DNA of 64,000 nt from Bog-950 sp964631835. GTDB lineage: Bacteria > Bacteroidota > Bacteroidia > Chitinophagales > LD1. The DNA is taken from positions 58,772 through 122,771 of the forward strand of contig CAZWAD010000010.1 of NCBI GenBank assembly GCA_964631835.1. Direction: 5' to 3'. Position numbers and translations under genes: made by a program. Positions 34,544-42,954 of the stretch are shown in pieces. The notes beneath the pieces were generated by a model, which had not been told where the DNA came from, did not search any database, and saw only the letters and a list, made by a program, of their open reading frames with translations. Position 1 is the stretch's first letter. Each line of letters opens with the position of its first letter.

Positions 34544-36544
34544 ATGAAAATTTCCTTTAAATGGTTCAGTTTTTTTGTTGCTGTGGTTTGCAGTTTTTGT
34601 TTTAAAACGACCTTAGCCGGCAATGTAGTTTACGAACAGCGGAAACAGGATTACATAGATTCTTCACTTACTTATAGTGGCGAGAATAAACTTGTGTTGC
34701 AGGCTTTCCGCGGTTTGCCTTTAGATACTGACGCGCTTAATATTGTACTCAATCGTGTACCTACGCGTGAAACTGCCGACTTTGATATTATTCACCTGAT
34801 ACGCATTTTGTTTTTAGCCAATGGAACTTATGATGCAAAAATTTTACCCGTGCTTAACCCAATTCCATTTTGGATAAACTATGGCGATACACTTCATAAT
34901 TACTTTTCAGAAAACCACGGAGTGATGTGGATGGGTTCTGAATGGCTATTGCACGAGAAATACAACAGACCTATAGACAACCGTTTGGAGTTGCGACTGA
35001 AACATTATTTGCAACTGAAGGTACAATTCGGGTTCTATGAATTTTTCTCCTCCACTTATGCCCCATTCGAATTAGGAGGTTTGCTGAACCTGGCAGATTT
35101 TTCACAAGACACCCTAATTAAAAATCTGGCAACACAGGCTTCGCAAATATTGCTGAATGAGTTTTTGTTACTTACAAATGATCGCGGAGTATTATTTCCC
35201 GTGGCGGGAAGAAATTATCCGGGCAGATATGAAACACCTTACGGTCAAAATCACAACAATCTGATTTATTTAATGACAGGTTTCGGGCCGGCTCCGCAAG
35301 GTGCTTCACACTCAGGTCCTTTTTTGGCCACTACTAATATACCTATGGATAGTGTGCTTAGCTCGTGGAAACCGTTTGAGAATTTCATCATGCATAATGG
35401 GCATAGTTTGGATACCGGGCTTATCATAAATTCTGCTCTTACTACTACTGACCGCGTAGTGTTTCAATGGAGTTCAGGTGCTTACTTTCACCCAACTGTG
35501 GTGCAAGAAACTGCGCAACTGCTAAACGATTCCAGTCTTTGGGCACAAAACGATTTCGCCATACTGGCTCCACTCTCAAGTATTCCTCCACAGAACATGC
35601 CTGCTGTTGCAAATTCGTTAAGCTGCATTTCTAGGAGTGGGGGATTGTTTGAAGCTAATATTGCCATTTTCAAAAACCATTCGGTCACACTTTCATCTAT
35701 TCTCGATTTCTGGAAAGGCAAAGTAGGTTTTCAGCAATATCCTTGTGTAGCGAACGTGGGCACTACCGCTGTTTACACCGGTTCAGGTGAAGTGAAAGCG
35801 AACTGGCCTGACCGCAACCCAAATAATCAGAATACACATTTGCCGTATGTAGAGCAACATAAAAACGTATCGCTGATTATGTATCGTCCTGAAGATGTGC
35901 CTCCTCTGTTGGGTGCCAACTTTGCTTTTAAAGAGGTAGCGCTCCACTGGCAGGATACTGATTTTGATGAAGTGGTGGAAGACAGTATGTGGCTGTTGGG
36001 AAGACAGCAGGAAAGTTATGTAGCTGTGCGCAGAGCATGCACCGATACAATTAATACCGTGCGCGCATGTCCAACTAACGGTGGACAAACCTGGGTGATT
36101 ATGGTGGGTGATTCTTCTATGTATGGCAGCTTTGCAAATTTTCAAAGCGTAGTCCATCAATCGCAGTTTGAAGAGCGCTGGTATTTAGATACGCTCACTT
36201 CGCAGTATGTATACTACTCCAAAATTGTAGTTGATACTGCTACCATAGATTATGCGTGGGGCGTGGATAGTTTAATAACCAACATTACAAATCTTAGTGA
36301 AGAAAATTCCAATTGGACGATTTACCCAAACCCAAGCAACACCACATTAAATGTTGAATTGAAAGAAATAAATGAACCGGCATTGATTCAGATTTTCGAT
36401 ATAAACGGTTCGCAGGTTTATACTCACCACGGCAACGAAAAAACTTTATCTGTTTCCACACAAACTTTTAGCAAGGGTATGTATGTGCTGAAAGTAATTA
36501 CTGCTAAAAGTGTAAGTGCAAAGAGGTTTGTAATAGAGCATTAA
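34544..36544 (+). CDS. T9SS cargo protein of unknown function
   Basis: A 666-residue secreted protein that I do not recognise. It has a signal peptide (FSFFVAVVCSFCFKTTLAG) and a C-terminal type A T9SS sorting domain (WTIYPNPSNTTLNVELKE to SKGMYVLKVITAKSVSAKRF). Residues about 70-330 look helical, as in an alpha toroid (WLLHEKYNRPIDNRLELRLK; QNHNNLIYLMTGFG). Residues 330-560 are beta-rich, with several W and H residues. This arrangement recalls polysaccharide lyases, but no catalytic motif is certain. It sits between a penicillin-acylase-like gene and a P450 gene, with 15 and 13 bp gaps. Confidence 0.72.
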   Translation: MKISFKWFSFFVAVVCSFCFKTTLAGNVVYEQRKQDYIDSSLTYSGENKLVLQAFRGLPLDTDALNIVLNRVPTRETADFDIIHLIRILFLANGTYDAKILPVLNPIPFWINYGDTLHNYFSENHGVMWMGSEWLLHEKYNRPIDNRLELRLKHYLQLKVQFGFYEFFSSTYAPFELGGLLNLADFSQDTLIKNLATQASQILLNEFLLLTNDRGVLFPVAGRNYPGRYETPYGQNHNNLIYLMTGFGPAPQGASHSGPFLATTNIPMDSVLSSWKPFENFIMHNGHSLDTGLIINSALTTTDRVVFQWSSGAYFHPTVVQETAQLLNDSSLWAQNDFAILAPLSSIPPQNMPAVANSLSCISRSGGLFEANIAIFKNHSVTLSSILDFWKGKVGFQQYPCVANVGTTAVYTGSGEVKANWPDRNPNNQNTHLPYVEQHKNVSLIMYRPEDVPPLLGANFAFKEVALHWQDTDFDEVVEDSMWLLGRQQESYVAVRRACTDTINTVRACPTNGGQTWVIMVGDSSMYGSFANFQSVVHQSQFEERWYLDTLTSQYVYYSKIVVDTATIDYAWGVDSLITNITNLSEENSNWTIYPNPSNTTLNVELKEINEPALIQIFDINGSQVYTHHGNEKTLSVSTQTFSKGMYVLKVITAKSVSAKRFVIEH

Positions 36545-36557
36545 GAGCGGAAAAAAA

Positions 36558-37907
36558 ATGAAGGGCAAACAAATTCCGAAACTACAAGGCAATACTTTTT
36601 TAAGAAGTGGAAATGCCCTGCGAAAAAATCCGTTGAATTTTTTAACAGAAACCGATAAAAAATTTCCAGGCATTCTTCATTGGAAGTTTCTGCATTTGGA
36701 TGTAGTACAGTTAACTGATCCTGTGTTAGTGCGGTTTATACTTCAAACAAATCAAAAACACTATGTAAAAAGTACCATGTACAACCAGTTAAAGTTACTG
36801 CTGGGTCAGGGTCTGGTAACCAGTGAAGGAAAGTTGTGGAAAAGTCAGCGAAAATTAATTCAGCCTTCGTTTCATAAGCAGTATATCAATAACCTCTTTG
36901 ATGAAATGCTGAACTGCGCCAACGAGATGATAAGCGATTGGAAACCGATGGCAGAGAGTGGCGGAAAAATTGATTTTGCCGAGGAGATGAATAAAGTTAC
37001 TCTGCAGATTATTGGTAAAACAATGTTGAGCACCGACTTTAGAACCGAGTCGAAATCGGTTGGTGTTACTTTAACTTACTTGTTGAAAGCAATGGAGAAA
37101 CGAGTTTTACGCGGGGTGAATTTTCCTATCTGGATTCCTGCGCCCGAAAATGTTGCATTTAAGAGTAAGGTGAAAGTATTAGATGACATCATTTACAAAC
37201 TAATTGCCGACAGAAGAAAAACAGGACACACGAAAGGCGATTTACTGGATATGCTCATGGAGTCGAGATATGAAGATACCGGTGAACCCATGCCCGATAA
37301 TTTATTGCGTGATGAATTGATGACCGTTTTTTTAGCAGGGCACGAAACTACTGCTACTGCTTTAATGTGGACTTTTTATCTGCTCACCCAACATCCTGAA
37401 ATTCTTCAGAAATTAAAGAAGGAAGTAAAAGAAGTAGTGGGCGATGGCGAACTTACTTTTCAGCATTTGCATCAACTGAAATTTACAAAAGCCTGTATCC
37501 ACGAATCGATGCGGCTGCGCCCACCGGTTTGGGTAATCGGGCGCATGGCCACCGAAGACAATATGGTGGGCGAATATTTTATTAAGAAAGGCACTACGGT
37601 TTTAGTGTCGCCATATATTGTTCACCGCCACAAAGATTACTGGAAAAACCCGGAGGTGTTTGACCCAGAACGCTGGGAAACAGAAGAGGTAAAGCAGATG
37701 GATAAGTATGCTTATTTCCCGTTTGCAGCCGGACCGAGAATGTGTATCGGAAATAATTTTGCTCTGCTGGAAGCCGACATTATTCTCACCAGAATTATTC
37801 AGCAATTTGATTTTAGTTACGCTGGTAAATCGGAACCGGAGGTAGATCCTACATTAACATTGCGCTCCAAAAATGGCATGACCATGCAGATTCGAAATTT
37901 AATTTGA
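36558..37907 (+). CDS. Cytochrome P450
   Basis: A soluble 449-residue haem monooxygenase. The I-helix oxygen-activation motif AGHETT is at residues 260-265, the ExxR motif ESMR at 316-319, and the haem-binding FAAGPRMCIG at 389-398, with the ligand Cys396. All motifs are intact. There is no membrane anchor. It resembles bacterial CYP102-type or fatty-acid/terpenoid hydroxylase relatives in its haem loop, but the substrate is not known. No ferredoxin or reductase partner is next to it. It is the last gene of a three-gene run starting at 32405. Confidence 0.93.
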   Translation: MKGKQIPKLQGNTFLRSGNALRKNPLNFLTETDKKFPGILHWKFLHLDVVQLTDPVLVRFILQTNQKHYVKSTMYNQLKLLLGQGLVTSEGKLWKSQRKLIQPSFHKQYINNLFDEMLNCANEMISDWKPMAESGGKIDFAEEMNKVTLQIIGKTMLSTDFRTESKSVGVTLTYLLKAMEKRVLRGVNFPIWIPAPENVAFKSKVKVLDDIIYKLIADRRKTGHTKGDLLDMLMESRYEDTGEPMPDNLLRDELMTVFLAGHETTATALMWTFYLLTQHPEILQKLKKEVKEVVGDGELTFQHLHQLKFTKACIHESMRLRPPVWVIGRMATEDNMVGEYFIKKGTTVLVSPYIVHRHKDYWKNPEVFDPERWETEEVKQMDKYAYFPFAAGPRMCIGNNFALLEADIILTRIIQQFDFSYAGKSEPEVDPTLTLRSKNGMTMQIRNLI

Positions 37908-38117
37908 CATCATGAACATTCAACTGACAAATTCATGTATGAAAAGGCGATTACATTTTTATTCTGCTCTGTTTGATGGGTAACGAGTTAAAATAAAAGC
38001 ACCGCGTGGCTGCGCAGGGATTTAACCTATCATTTGATGGCGTAACTCTACTTAAACACACACTTTACCCACTAAAACTTTCCTAGAATTGTGGATAAGC
38101 TATAAAATATTTTTCCC

Positions 38118-38133
38118 TACCGACCGTTTGGTA
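38118..38133. promoter_or_regulatory. Predicted TetR operator overlapping the tetR -33 element
   Basis: TACCGACCGTTTGGTA, a near-perfect palindrome 48 bp before the tetR start. It differs at a single position from the reverse complement of the second copy at 38791-38806. The TTTG at 38127-38130 inside it is placed as the -33 element, 19 bases before TATTTTTA (38150-38157). Confidence 0.75.
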
Positions 38134-38157
38134 AATTAGAAAACCTTTGTATTTTTA
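38127..38157 (+). promoter_or_regulatory. Predicted tetR promoter (TTTG, 19 bp, TATTTTTA)
   Basis: TTTG at 38127-38130 and TATTTTTA at 38150-38157 are 19 bases apart, fitting the Bacteroidota TTTG-N19-TAnnTTTG pattern with one mismatch in the -7 box. Confidence 0.6.
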
Positions 38158-38180
38158 CAGTAGCTAAAGCATGGGGACAC

Positions 38181-38786
38181 ATGCCGAAACAAAAAGTTGA
38201 CGAGCAAACAATCATTATTGAAGCACTGAAATTATTCAGGAAGCAGAGCTATTTCAATACCTCCATGAGCGAAATTGCCGATGCATGCGGTTTGCAGAAA
38301 GGTTCGCTCTACCACTATTTCCCCAGTAAAGAAGATTTAATGCGCAAAGTGATTAAGAATGTGCATGAGTTTTTCAAAACCAATGTTTTCAGCCATGCTT
38401 ACGATAAAAGCGTTCCTCCCCAACAACGTTTGGAGAACTTATTTCTTGCTGCAGAGAAGATTTTCCTCAATGAAGAAAAGGGAAACCTGCTTGGCAACAT
38501 GGGAGTTGAAACCGCGTTGATGGCTCCGGAATTCAATACTTTAGTTCAAAGATTCTTTCTTGACTTCTTCCATGCAGTGAAAACCATTTACATGGATAAA
38601 TACGGAGAAAAAATTGCCAACGAGCTGGCAGAAAGAAGTGTGGCTGAAATTGAAGGTTCATTGATGTTCAGCCGGGTGTTTAACGACCACAGTTATTTGA
38701 AGAATACAACTAAAAGAATCCTGAACCGCATTGATAAACCTGTACAGCAGAACGGAAAGGTTTCAGTAAAATTGAAGACAAAATAA
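38181..38786 (+). CDS. TetR/AcrR-family transcriptional regulator of the beta-oxidation operon
   Basis: A 201-residue repressor-type protein. The N-terminal HTH is at about residues 10-55 (ALKLFRKQSYFNTSMSEIAD followed by ACGLQKGSLYHYFPSKEDL), and a helical ligand domain follows. Identical-type 16-bp palindromes lie before its own start and before the next gene, each overlapping the -33 element, so it should repress itself and the fatty-acid genes until a ligand, probably a long-chain acyl-CoA, binds. The ligand is inferred from the gene order, not visible in the sequence. The start ATG at 38181 gives the normal N-terminus. Confidence 0.9.
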   Translation: MPKQKVDEQTIIIEALKLFRKQSYFNTSMSEIADACGLQKGSLYHYFPSKEDLMRKVIKNVHEFFKTNVFSHAYDKSVPPQQRLENLFLAAEKIFLNEEKGNLLGNMGVETALMAPEFNTLVQRFFLDFFHAVKTIYMDKYGEKIANELAERSVAEIEGSLMFSRVFNDHSYLKNTTKRILNRIDKPVQQNGKVSVKLKTK

Positions 38787-38790
38787 ACCT

Positions 38791-38806
38791 TACCAAACGG
38801 TTGGTA
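38791..38806. promoter_or_regulatory. Predicted TetR operator before the beta-oxidation genes
   Basis: TACCAAACGGTTGGTA, a near-perfect 16-bp palindrome five bases after the tetR stop and 54 bp before the next start. TTGG inside it lies 20 bases before TAAATTCG (38825-38832), a one-mismatch -7 box. Confidence 0.75.
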
Positions 38807-38832
38807 GATATAAAAAGAAAGCATTAAATTCG
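38801..38832 (+). promoter_or_regulatory. Predicted promoter of the beta-oxidation operon
   Basis: TTGG at 38801-38804 (weak -33) and TAAATTCG at 38825-38832 are separated by 20 bases. The -33 part is covered by the operator. Confidence 0.5.
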
Positions 38833-38859
38833 TAGTCCCTTAAAAACAATCAACAGAAA

Positions 38860-41304
38860 ATGGAAGCAGCAGCTACAGAAAAAAAGGCGGTAAGTGTAAC
38901 TCCCGCAAAAGCCAGAAAAATTAAAACCGTTGCCGTGCTTGGCTCAGGTGTAATGGGTTCGCGTATTGCATTGCATTATGCCAATATCGGATTGAAAGTT
39001 TTTTTGCTCGACATAGTAACTCCTAAGTTGAGTGAAGAGGACGCAAAGAAGCCCGCGCTGAGAAATAAATTGGTGAATGATGCTTTTGCATTTGCACTTA
39101 AGAGCAACCCAAATCCTTCTTATGATAAAGCGTTTGCTTCGCGCATAACCACCGGAAATTTTGATGACAACCTTTCATGGATTAAGAATGCTGATTGGGT
39201 AATTGAAGTCGTTGTAGAAAATCTCGAAATCAAAAAATCGCTTTTCGAGAAAGTTGAAAAGTTCCGCAAGCCCGGAACGCTGATTACTTCTAACACTTCC
39301 GGCATTCCTATCCGTCAAATGGCAGAAGGAAGAAGTGATGATTTCCGTGCACATTTTTGTGGCACTCACTATTTCAATCCTCCACGCTACCTGCGCTTGC
39401 TTGAAGTAATTCCAACTACCGAAACTCATCCCGAGGTAATTGATTTCCTGATGAATTACGGTTCGTTGTTCCTTGGCAAACAAACAGTTTTGTGTAAGGA
39501 TACTCCTGCTTTCATCGCAAACCGTATTGGTGTTTTCAGCATTTCAGCTGTTCTTAAGCTTCAGCAGGAAATGGATTTAACTGTGGATGAAATTGATGCA
39601 CTTACCGGAACTTTTATTGGTAAGCCGAAGAGCGCTACATTCAGAACAAACGATGTGGTGGGCTTGGATACCATGGTGAAAGTGGCGAAAGGCGCTTACG
39701 ATAATTTGCCGAATGATGAGCGCAGGGACATTTTTAAGCTGCCTGATTTTGTAAATAAGATGGTGGAGAATAACTGGATTGGCGACAAAGCCGGCCAGGG
39801 ATTTTTCAAGAAGACAAAGGATGCTTCGGGCAAAAAATCTTTCAGCACGCTCAATATTAAAACTCTGGAATACGAGCCAACAAATAAAAAACCGAAGCTC
39901 GCAGTTCTCGAAGGCGGCAAGCAAATTGAAAGCCTGAAAGACCGTCTGAAGTTTATTGCCAAGAGCACGGACAAAGGCGCGCAGTTCCTTAATAAGCTTT
40001 CGTTCTATGTCAACGAATATGTGAGCAAGCGCATTCCTGAAATTGCTGATGAACTTTATAAGATTGATGACGCTATGCGTGGCGGATTTTTCTGGACACT
40101 CGGTCCTTTCGAGCAGTGGGATAATGTTGGCGTGCGCAAATCGGTGGAGAGTATGAAAGCGGCAGGTTTTACTGTGGCTCCGTGGGTAGATGAAATGCTC
40201 GCTTCAGGAAATGAAAATTTCTACAAGGTAGAGAATGGCGTGAAGAAATATTACGACATCCCAACCAAATCATACAAGTCAATTCCCGGTCGCGATTCGA
40301 TTATTATTCTTTCAGATATAGCGGCTTCTAAAGCTCCGGTTTGGAAATCGGCTGCATGCAGAATTGACGACATCGGTGACGGAGTACTGAATATCAGTTG
40401 GAACACAAAAATGAATTCACTCGGTGGCGAAGTAGTAGAAGGAATCAATAAGGCGATTGACATTGCTGAGCAACAAGGTTGGAAGGGAGTAGTGCTCGGT
40501 CATGAAGGTGAAAACTTCAGCGCGGGTGCAAACCTTGCCATGATTTTCATGATGGCGATTGACCAGGATTTCGATGAGCTTGATTTTGCGGTTCGCGCGT
40601 TCCAGCAAAGCACCATGCGCTGCCGTACTTCTTCAATCCCGGTGGTGACTGCTATTAAAGGGTTAACTCTCGGTGGCGGTTGCGAATTTGCGATGCATTC
40701 CGATGCTGCGGTTGCCGCTGCAGAAACTTACATCGGCCTTGTGGAAGTTGGTGTTGGTCTTATTCCCGGTGGCGGCGGAACCAAAGAAATGGCTCTTCGC
40801 GCCAGCGATGCTTACTACAATGGCGACCCAATGATTCCTCAATTGGCTGAGCGTTTCACCGCTATTGCCACTGCAAAAGTGGGAACGAGCGCGGTGGAAG
40901 GATTCAACATCGGTGTGCTTGACAAAAAGAAAGACAGCATTGTGATGAATATTGACCGTCATCTGAAAGAAGCGAAGGAAAAAGTGTTGGAGTTGTATGA
41001 TAACGGTTACGTTCCCCGTCAAATGCGTAGCGACATTACAGTGTTGGGAAGAGCAGGTTTGGCTGCGTTGTATGCCGGTGCTGCTTCGTTTAAAGTGGGT
41101 GCGTATGCCAGCGAACACGATTTCAAAATCGCTCAGAAAATTGCGTGGGTGCTTTGCGGTGGTGATTTGACAAGTGAATCAAAAGTAACCGAGCAATATC
41201 TCCTCGACCTTGAAAGAGAAGCATTCCTTTCATTGTGTGGTGAAAAGAAAACTTTAGAAAGAATTCAAAGCATTTTGACAAGCGGAAAACCATTGAGAAA
41301 CTAA
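38860..41304 (+). CDS. 3-hydroxyacyl-CoA dehydrogenase / enoyl-CoA hydratase fusion (FadN-like)
   Basis: A bifunctional beta-oxidation enzyme of 814 residues. The hydroxyacyl-CoA dehydrogenase part comes first: NAD motif GSGVMG at residues 28-33, substrate region AHFCGTHYFNPPRYLRLLEV, and the C-terminal 3HCDH domains up to about 460. It is followed by a crotonase domain (FSAGANLAMIF; GLTLGGGCEFAMHSDAA; VGVGLIPGGGGTKEMALR). This order is that of Bacillus FadN, the opposite of proteobacterial FadB. It is the first gene of the TetR-controlled operon, 28 bp before the thiolase. Confidence 0.93.
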   Translation: MEAAATEKKAVSVTPAKARKIKTVAVLGSGVMGSRIALHYANIGLKVFLLDIVTPKLSEEDAKKPALRNKLVNDAFAFALKSNPNPSYDKAFASRITTGNFDDNLSWIKNADWVIEVVVENLEIKKSLFEKVEKFRKPGTLITSNTSGIPIRQMAEGRSDDFRAHFCGTHYFNPPRYLRLLEVIPTTETHPEVIDFLMNYGSLFLGKQTVLCKDTPAFIANRIGVFSISAVLKLQQEMDLTVDEIDALTGTFIGKPKSATFRTNDVVGLDTMVKVAKGAYDNLPNDERRDIFKLPDFVNKMVENNWIGDKAGQGFFKKTKDASGKKSFSTLNIKTLEYEPTNKKPKLAVLEGGKQIESLKDRLKFIAKSTDKGAQFLNKLSFYVNEYVSKRIPEIADELYKIDDAMRGGFFWTLGPFEQWDNVGVRKSVESMKAAGFTVAPWVDEMLASGNENFYKVENGVKKYYDIPTKSYKSIPGRDSIIILSDIAASKAPVWKSAACRIDDIGDGVLNISWNTKMNSLGGEVVEGINKAIDIAEQQGWKGVVLGHEGENFSAGANLAMIFMMAIDQDFDELDFAVRAFQQSTMRCRTSSIPVVTAIKGLTLGGGCEFAMHSDAAVAAAETYIGLVEVGVGLIPGGGGTKEMALRASDAYYNGDPMIPQLAERFTAIATAKVGTSAVEGFNIGVLDKKKDSIVMNIDRHLKEAKEKVLELYDNGYVPRQMRSDITVLGRAGLAALYAGAASFKVGAYASEHDFKIAQKIAWVLCGGDLTSESKVTEQYLLDLEREAFLSLCGEKKTLERIQSILTSGKPLRN

Positions 41305-41331
41305 TTCAATAACGACTAAAACATAATTATT

Positions 41332-42507
41332 ATGTCACAAGAAGCATACATCATAGCCGGTTCCAGAACTGCCATCGGCAAAGCAAAAAAAGGCGGTTTT
41401 CGTTTCATGACTCCTGTTGACATGGCTTACTATGCCATTAAAGATTTGATGAACAAGGTTCCGCAACTCGATCCCACCCGATTGGATGATTTGATTGTGG
41501 GTAACGCAGTTCCGGAAGCGGAGCAGGGCTTGCAGATGGCACGTTGGGTTGCTGTTCGTGCACTACCAATTGAAGTTCCAGGGGTATCGGTGAACCGATA
41601 TTGCGGAAGTGGTGTAGAAGTAATTGCTCTTGCTACTGCAAAAATAAAAGCAGGAATGGCCGATGTAATTATTGCAGGCGGAACGGAGAGCATGTCGCTG
41701 GTGCCTACTGTTGGTTACAAGACAGTTCCAAATTATGAGGTGGCCAAAGATCATCCTGATTACTATATCGGGATGGGATTAACCGCTGAAAATGTTGCAG
41801 TGAAATACGGCATTACGCGCGAAGCCAGCGATGAGTTTTCGTTCAACAGCCATAAAAAAGCTATGGCGGCCATTGAAGCAGGTATATTTAAAGACGACAT
41901 TGTGCCGGTAGAAGTGGAAGAAGTTTATTTCGCTGATGGAAAAAAGAAATCGAGAAAGTTTACGGTAGCTCAGGATGAAGGCCCCCGGGCTGACACTTCA
42001 CTTGAAGGGTTGGCAAAGCTGAAGCCGGTATTTAAGAATGGCGGTCAAGTAACTGCCGGTAATTCGTCACAAACTTCTGACGCGGCTGCCTTTGTTTTGG
42101 TGGTGAGCGAAAAGGTGGTGAAAGAACTAAATCTTCAGCCGATTGCGCGCATGGTTAACTATGCTTCGGTAGGTGTAGACCCTACCATCATGGGTATAGG
42201 TCCTGTAAATGCAATTCCAAAAGCGCTTAAACAAGCAGGCTTGAAATTAAATGACATGGAACTTATTGAATTAAATGAAGCGTTTGCCGCGCAGGCATTG
42301 GCTGTGATTCAAGAAGCCAAACTGAATACAGATGTAATTAATGTAAATGGCGGTGCCGTTGCACTGGGTCACCCGCTGGGAGCTTCCGGAACTTATCTGT
42401 TCCAAAAGTTGATTGGTGAAATGCAACGCAGAAAAAGTAAATACGGAATGGTGAGTGCTTGTGTAGGAGGAGGCCAGGGAGTTGCCGGAATTTTTGAACG
42501 TTTATAA
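41332..42507 (+). CDS. Acetyl-CoA C-acyltransferase (thiolase, FadA-like)
   Basis: The last step of a beta-oxidation round: cleaves 3-ketoacyl-CoA with CoA to release acetyl-CoA. It is 391 residues, the normal thiolase length. The acylated Cys91 is in VNRYCGSGVEV, the His in GGAVALGHPLGASG, and the second active Cys in SACVGGGQG near the C-terminus. It follows the fusion enzyme in the operon and is followed by an S23 insert. It is more likely a degradative than a biosynthetic thiolase because of this context. Confidence 0.94.
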   Translation: MSQEAYIIAGSRTAIGKAKKGGFRFMTPVDMAYYAIKDLMNKVPQLDPTRLDDLIVGNAVPEAEQGLQMARWVAVRALPIEVPGVSVNRYCGSGVEVIALATAKIKAGMADVIIAGGTESMSLVPTVGYKTVPNYEVAKDHPDYYIGMGLTAENVAVKYGITREASDEFSFNSHKKAMAAIEAGIFKDDIVPVEVEEVYFADGKKKSRKFTVAQDEGPRADTSLEGLAKLKPVFKNGGQVTAGNSSQTSDAAAFVLVVSEKVVKELNLQPIARMVNYASVGVDPTIMGIGPVNAIPKALKQAGLKLNDMELIELNEAFAAQALAVIQEAKLNTDVINVNGGAVALGHPLGASGTYLFQKLIGEMQRRKSKYGMVSACVGGGQGVAGIFERL

Positions 42508-42517
42508 CAGCCGATTT

Positions 42518-42543
42518 GAGTAGTGAGTAATGAGTATTGGGAT
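42518..42543. repeat. Heptad repeat arm, thiolase side of S23 insert 2
   Basis: Units GTAGTGA, GTAATGA and GTATTGG follow one another. The reverse complement contains CTCATTACTCA, which also occurs exactly in the other arm (42924-42954). Confidence 0.7.
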
Positions 42544-42554
42544 AAAAGCATTTT

Positions 42555-42923
42555 ATGCATAAGTATCAGGATTTAAAATTATGGCAAAAAGGAATTGACT
42601 TGGTGGTTAGCGTTTATGAAGCAACTGCTGAGTTTCCCAAAGAAGAAAAATATGGTTTGATTTCGCAGATGAGGAGAAGTGCTGTTTCAATTCCTTCAAA
42701 TATTGCCGAAGGGGCCGGTAGAAACTCGGATAAAGAATTTTGCCATTTCCTTTCAATAGCAAATGGTTCATGTTATGAATTAGAAACTCAAATCTTAGTG
42801 GCAGCCAGATTAAAACTTGTCTCTGACGAAATATGCGGCAAGCTCTGTTTTGAATTAAATGAAATCCAGAAAATGAACTACAATCTGCAGTTAAGATTAA
42901 CAACAAAACTCAGCGAAAACTAA
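42555..42923 (+). CDS. S23-type four-helix-bundle protein, inserted in the beta-oxidation operon
   Basis: A 122-residue helical protein of the same family as the one at 13580-13942, but only distantly similar to it. Diagnostic parts are YQDLKLWQKGIDLVVSVYEA at the start, MRRSAVSIPSNIAEGAGRNS in the middle and ELETQILVAARL near the end. It lies between the thiolase and an acyl-CoA dehydrogenase in the direction of the operon, flanked by inverted heptad repeats. No rRNA is close. A function in fat metabolism is unlikely; it looks like an inserted cassette. Confidence 0.9.
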   Translation: MHKYQDLKLWQKGIDLVVSVYEATAEFPKEEKYGLISQMRRSAVSIPSNIAEGAGRNSDKEFCHFLSIANGSCYELETQILVAARLKLVSDEICGKLCFELNEIQKMNYNLQLRLTTKLSEN

Positions 42924-42954
42924 TCTCATTACTCAATACTAACTACTCAATACT
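42924..42954. repeat. Heptad repeat arm, dehydrogenase side of S23 insert 2
   Basis: Between the S23 stop and the next ATG with no other sequence: units CTCATTA, CTCAATA, CTAACTA, CTCAATA. It is in inverted relation to 42518-42543. Confidence 0.7.

Noticed and set aside
37908..38117. Small RNA or gene between the P450 and tetR genes
   Set aside because: No coding frame, stable hairpin or terminator-like structure stands out; treated as plain spacer.
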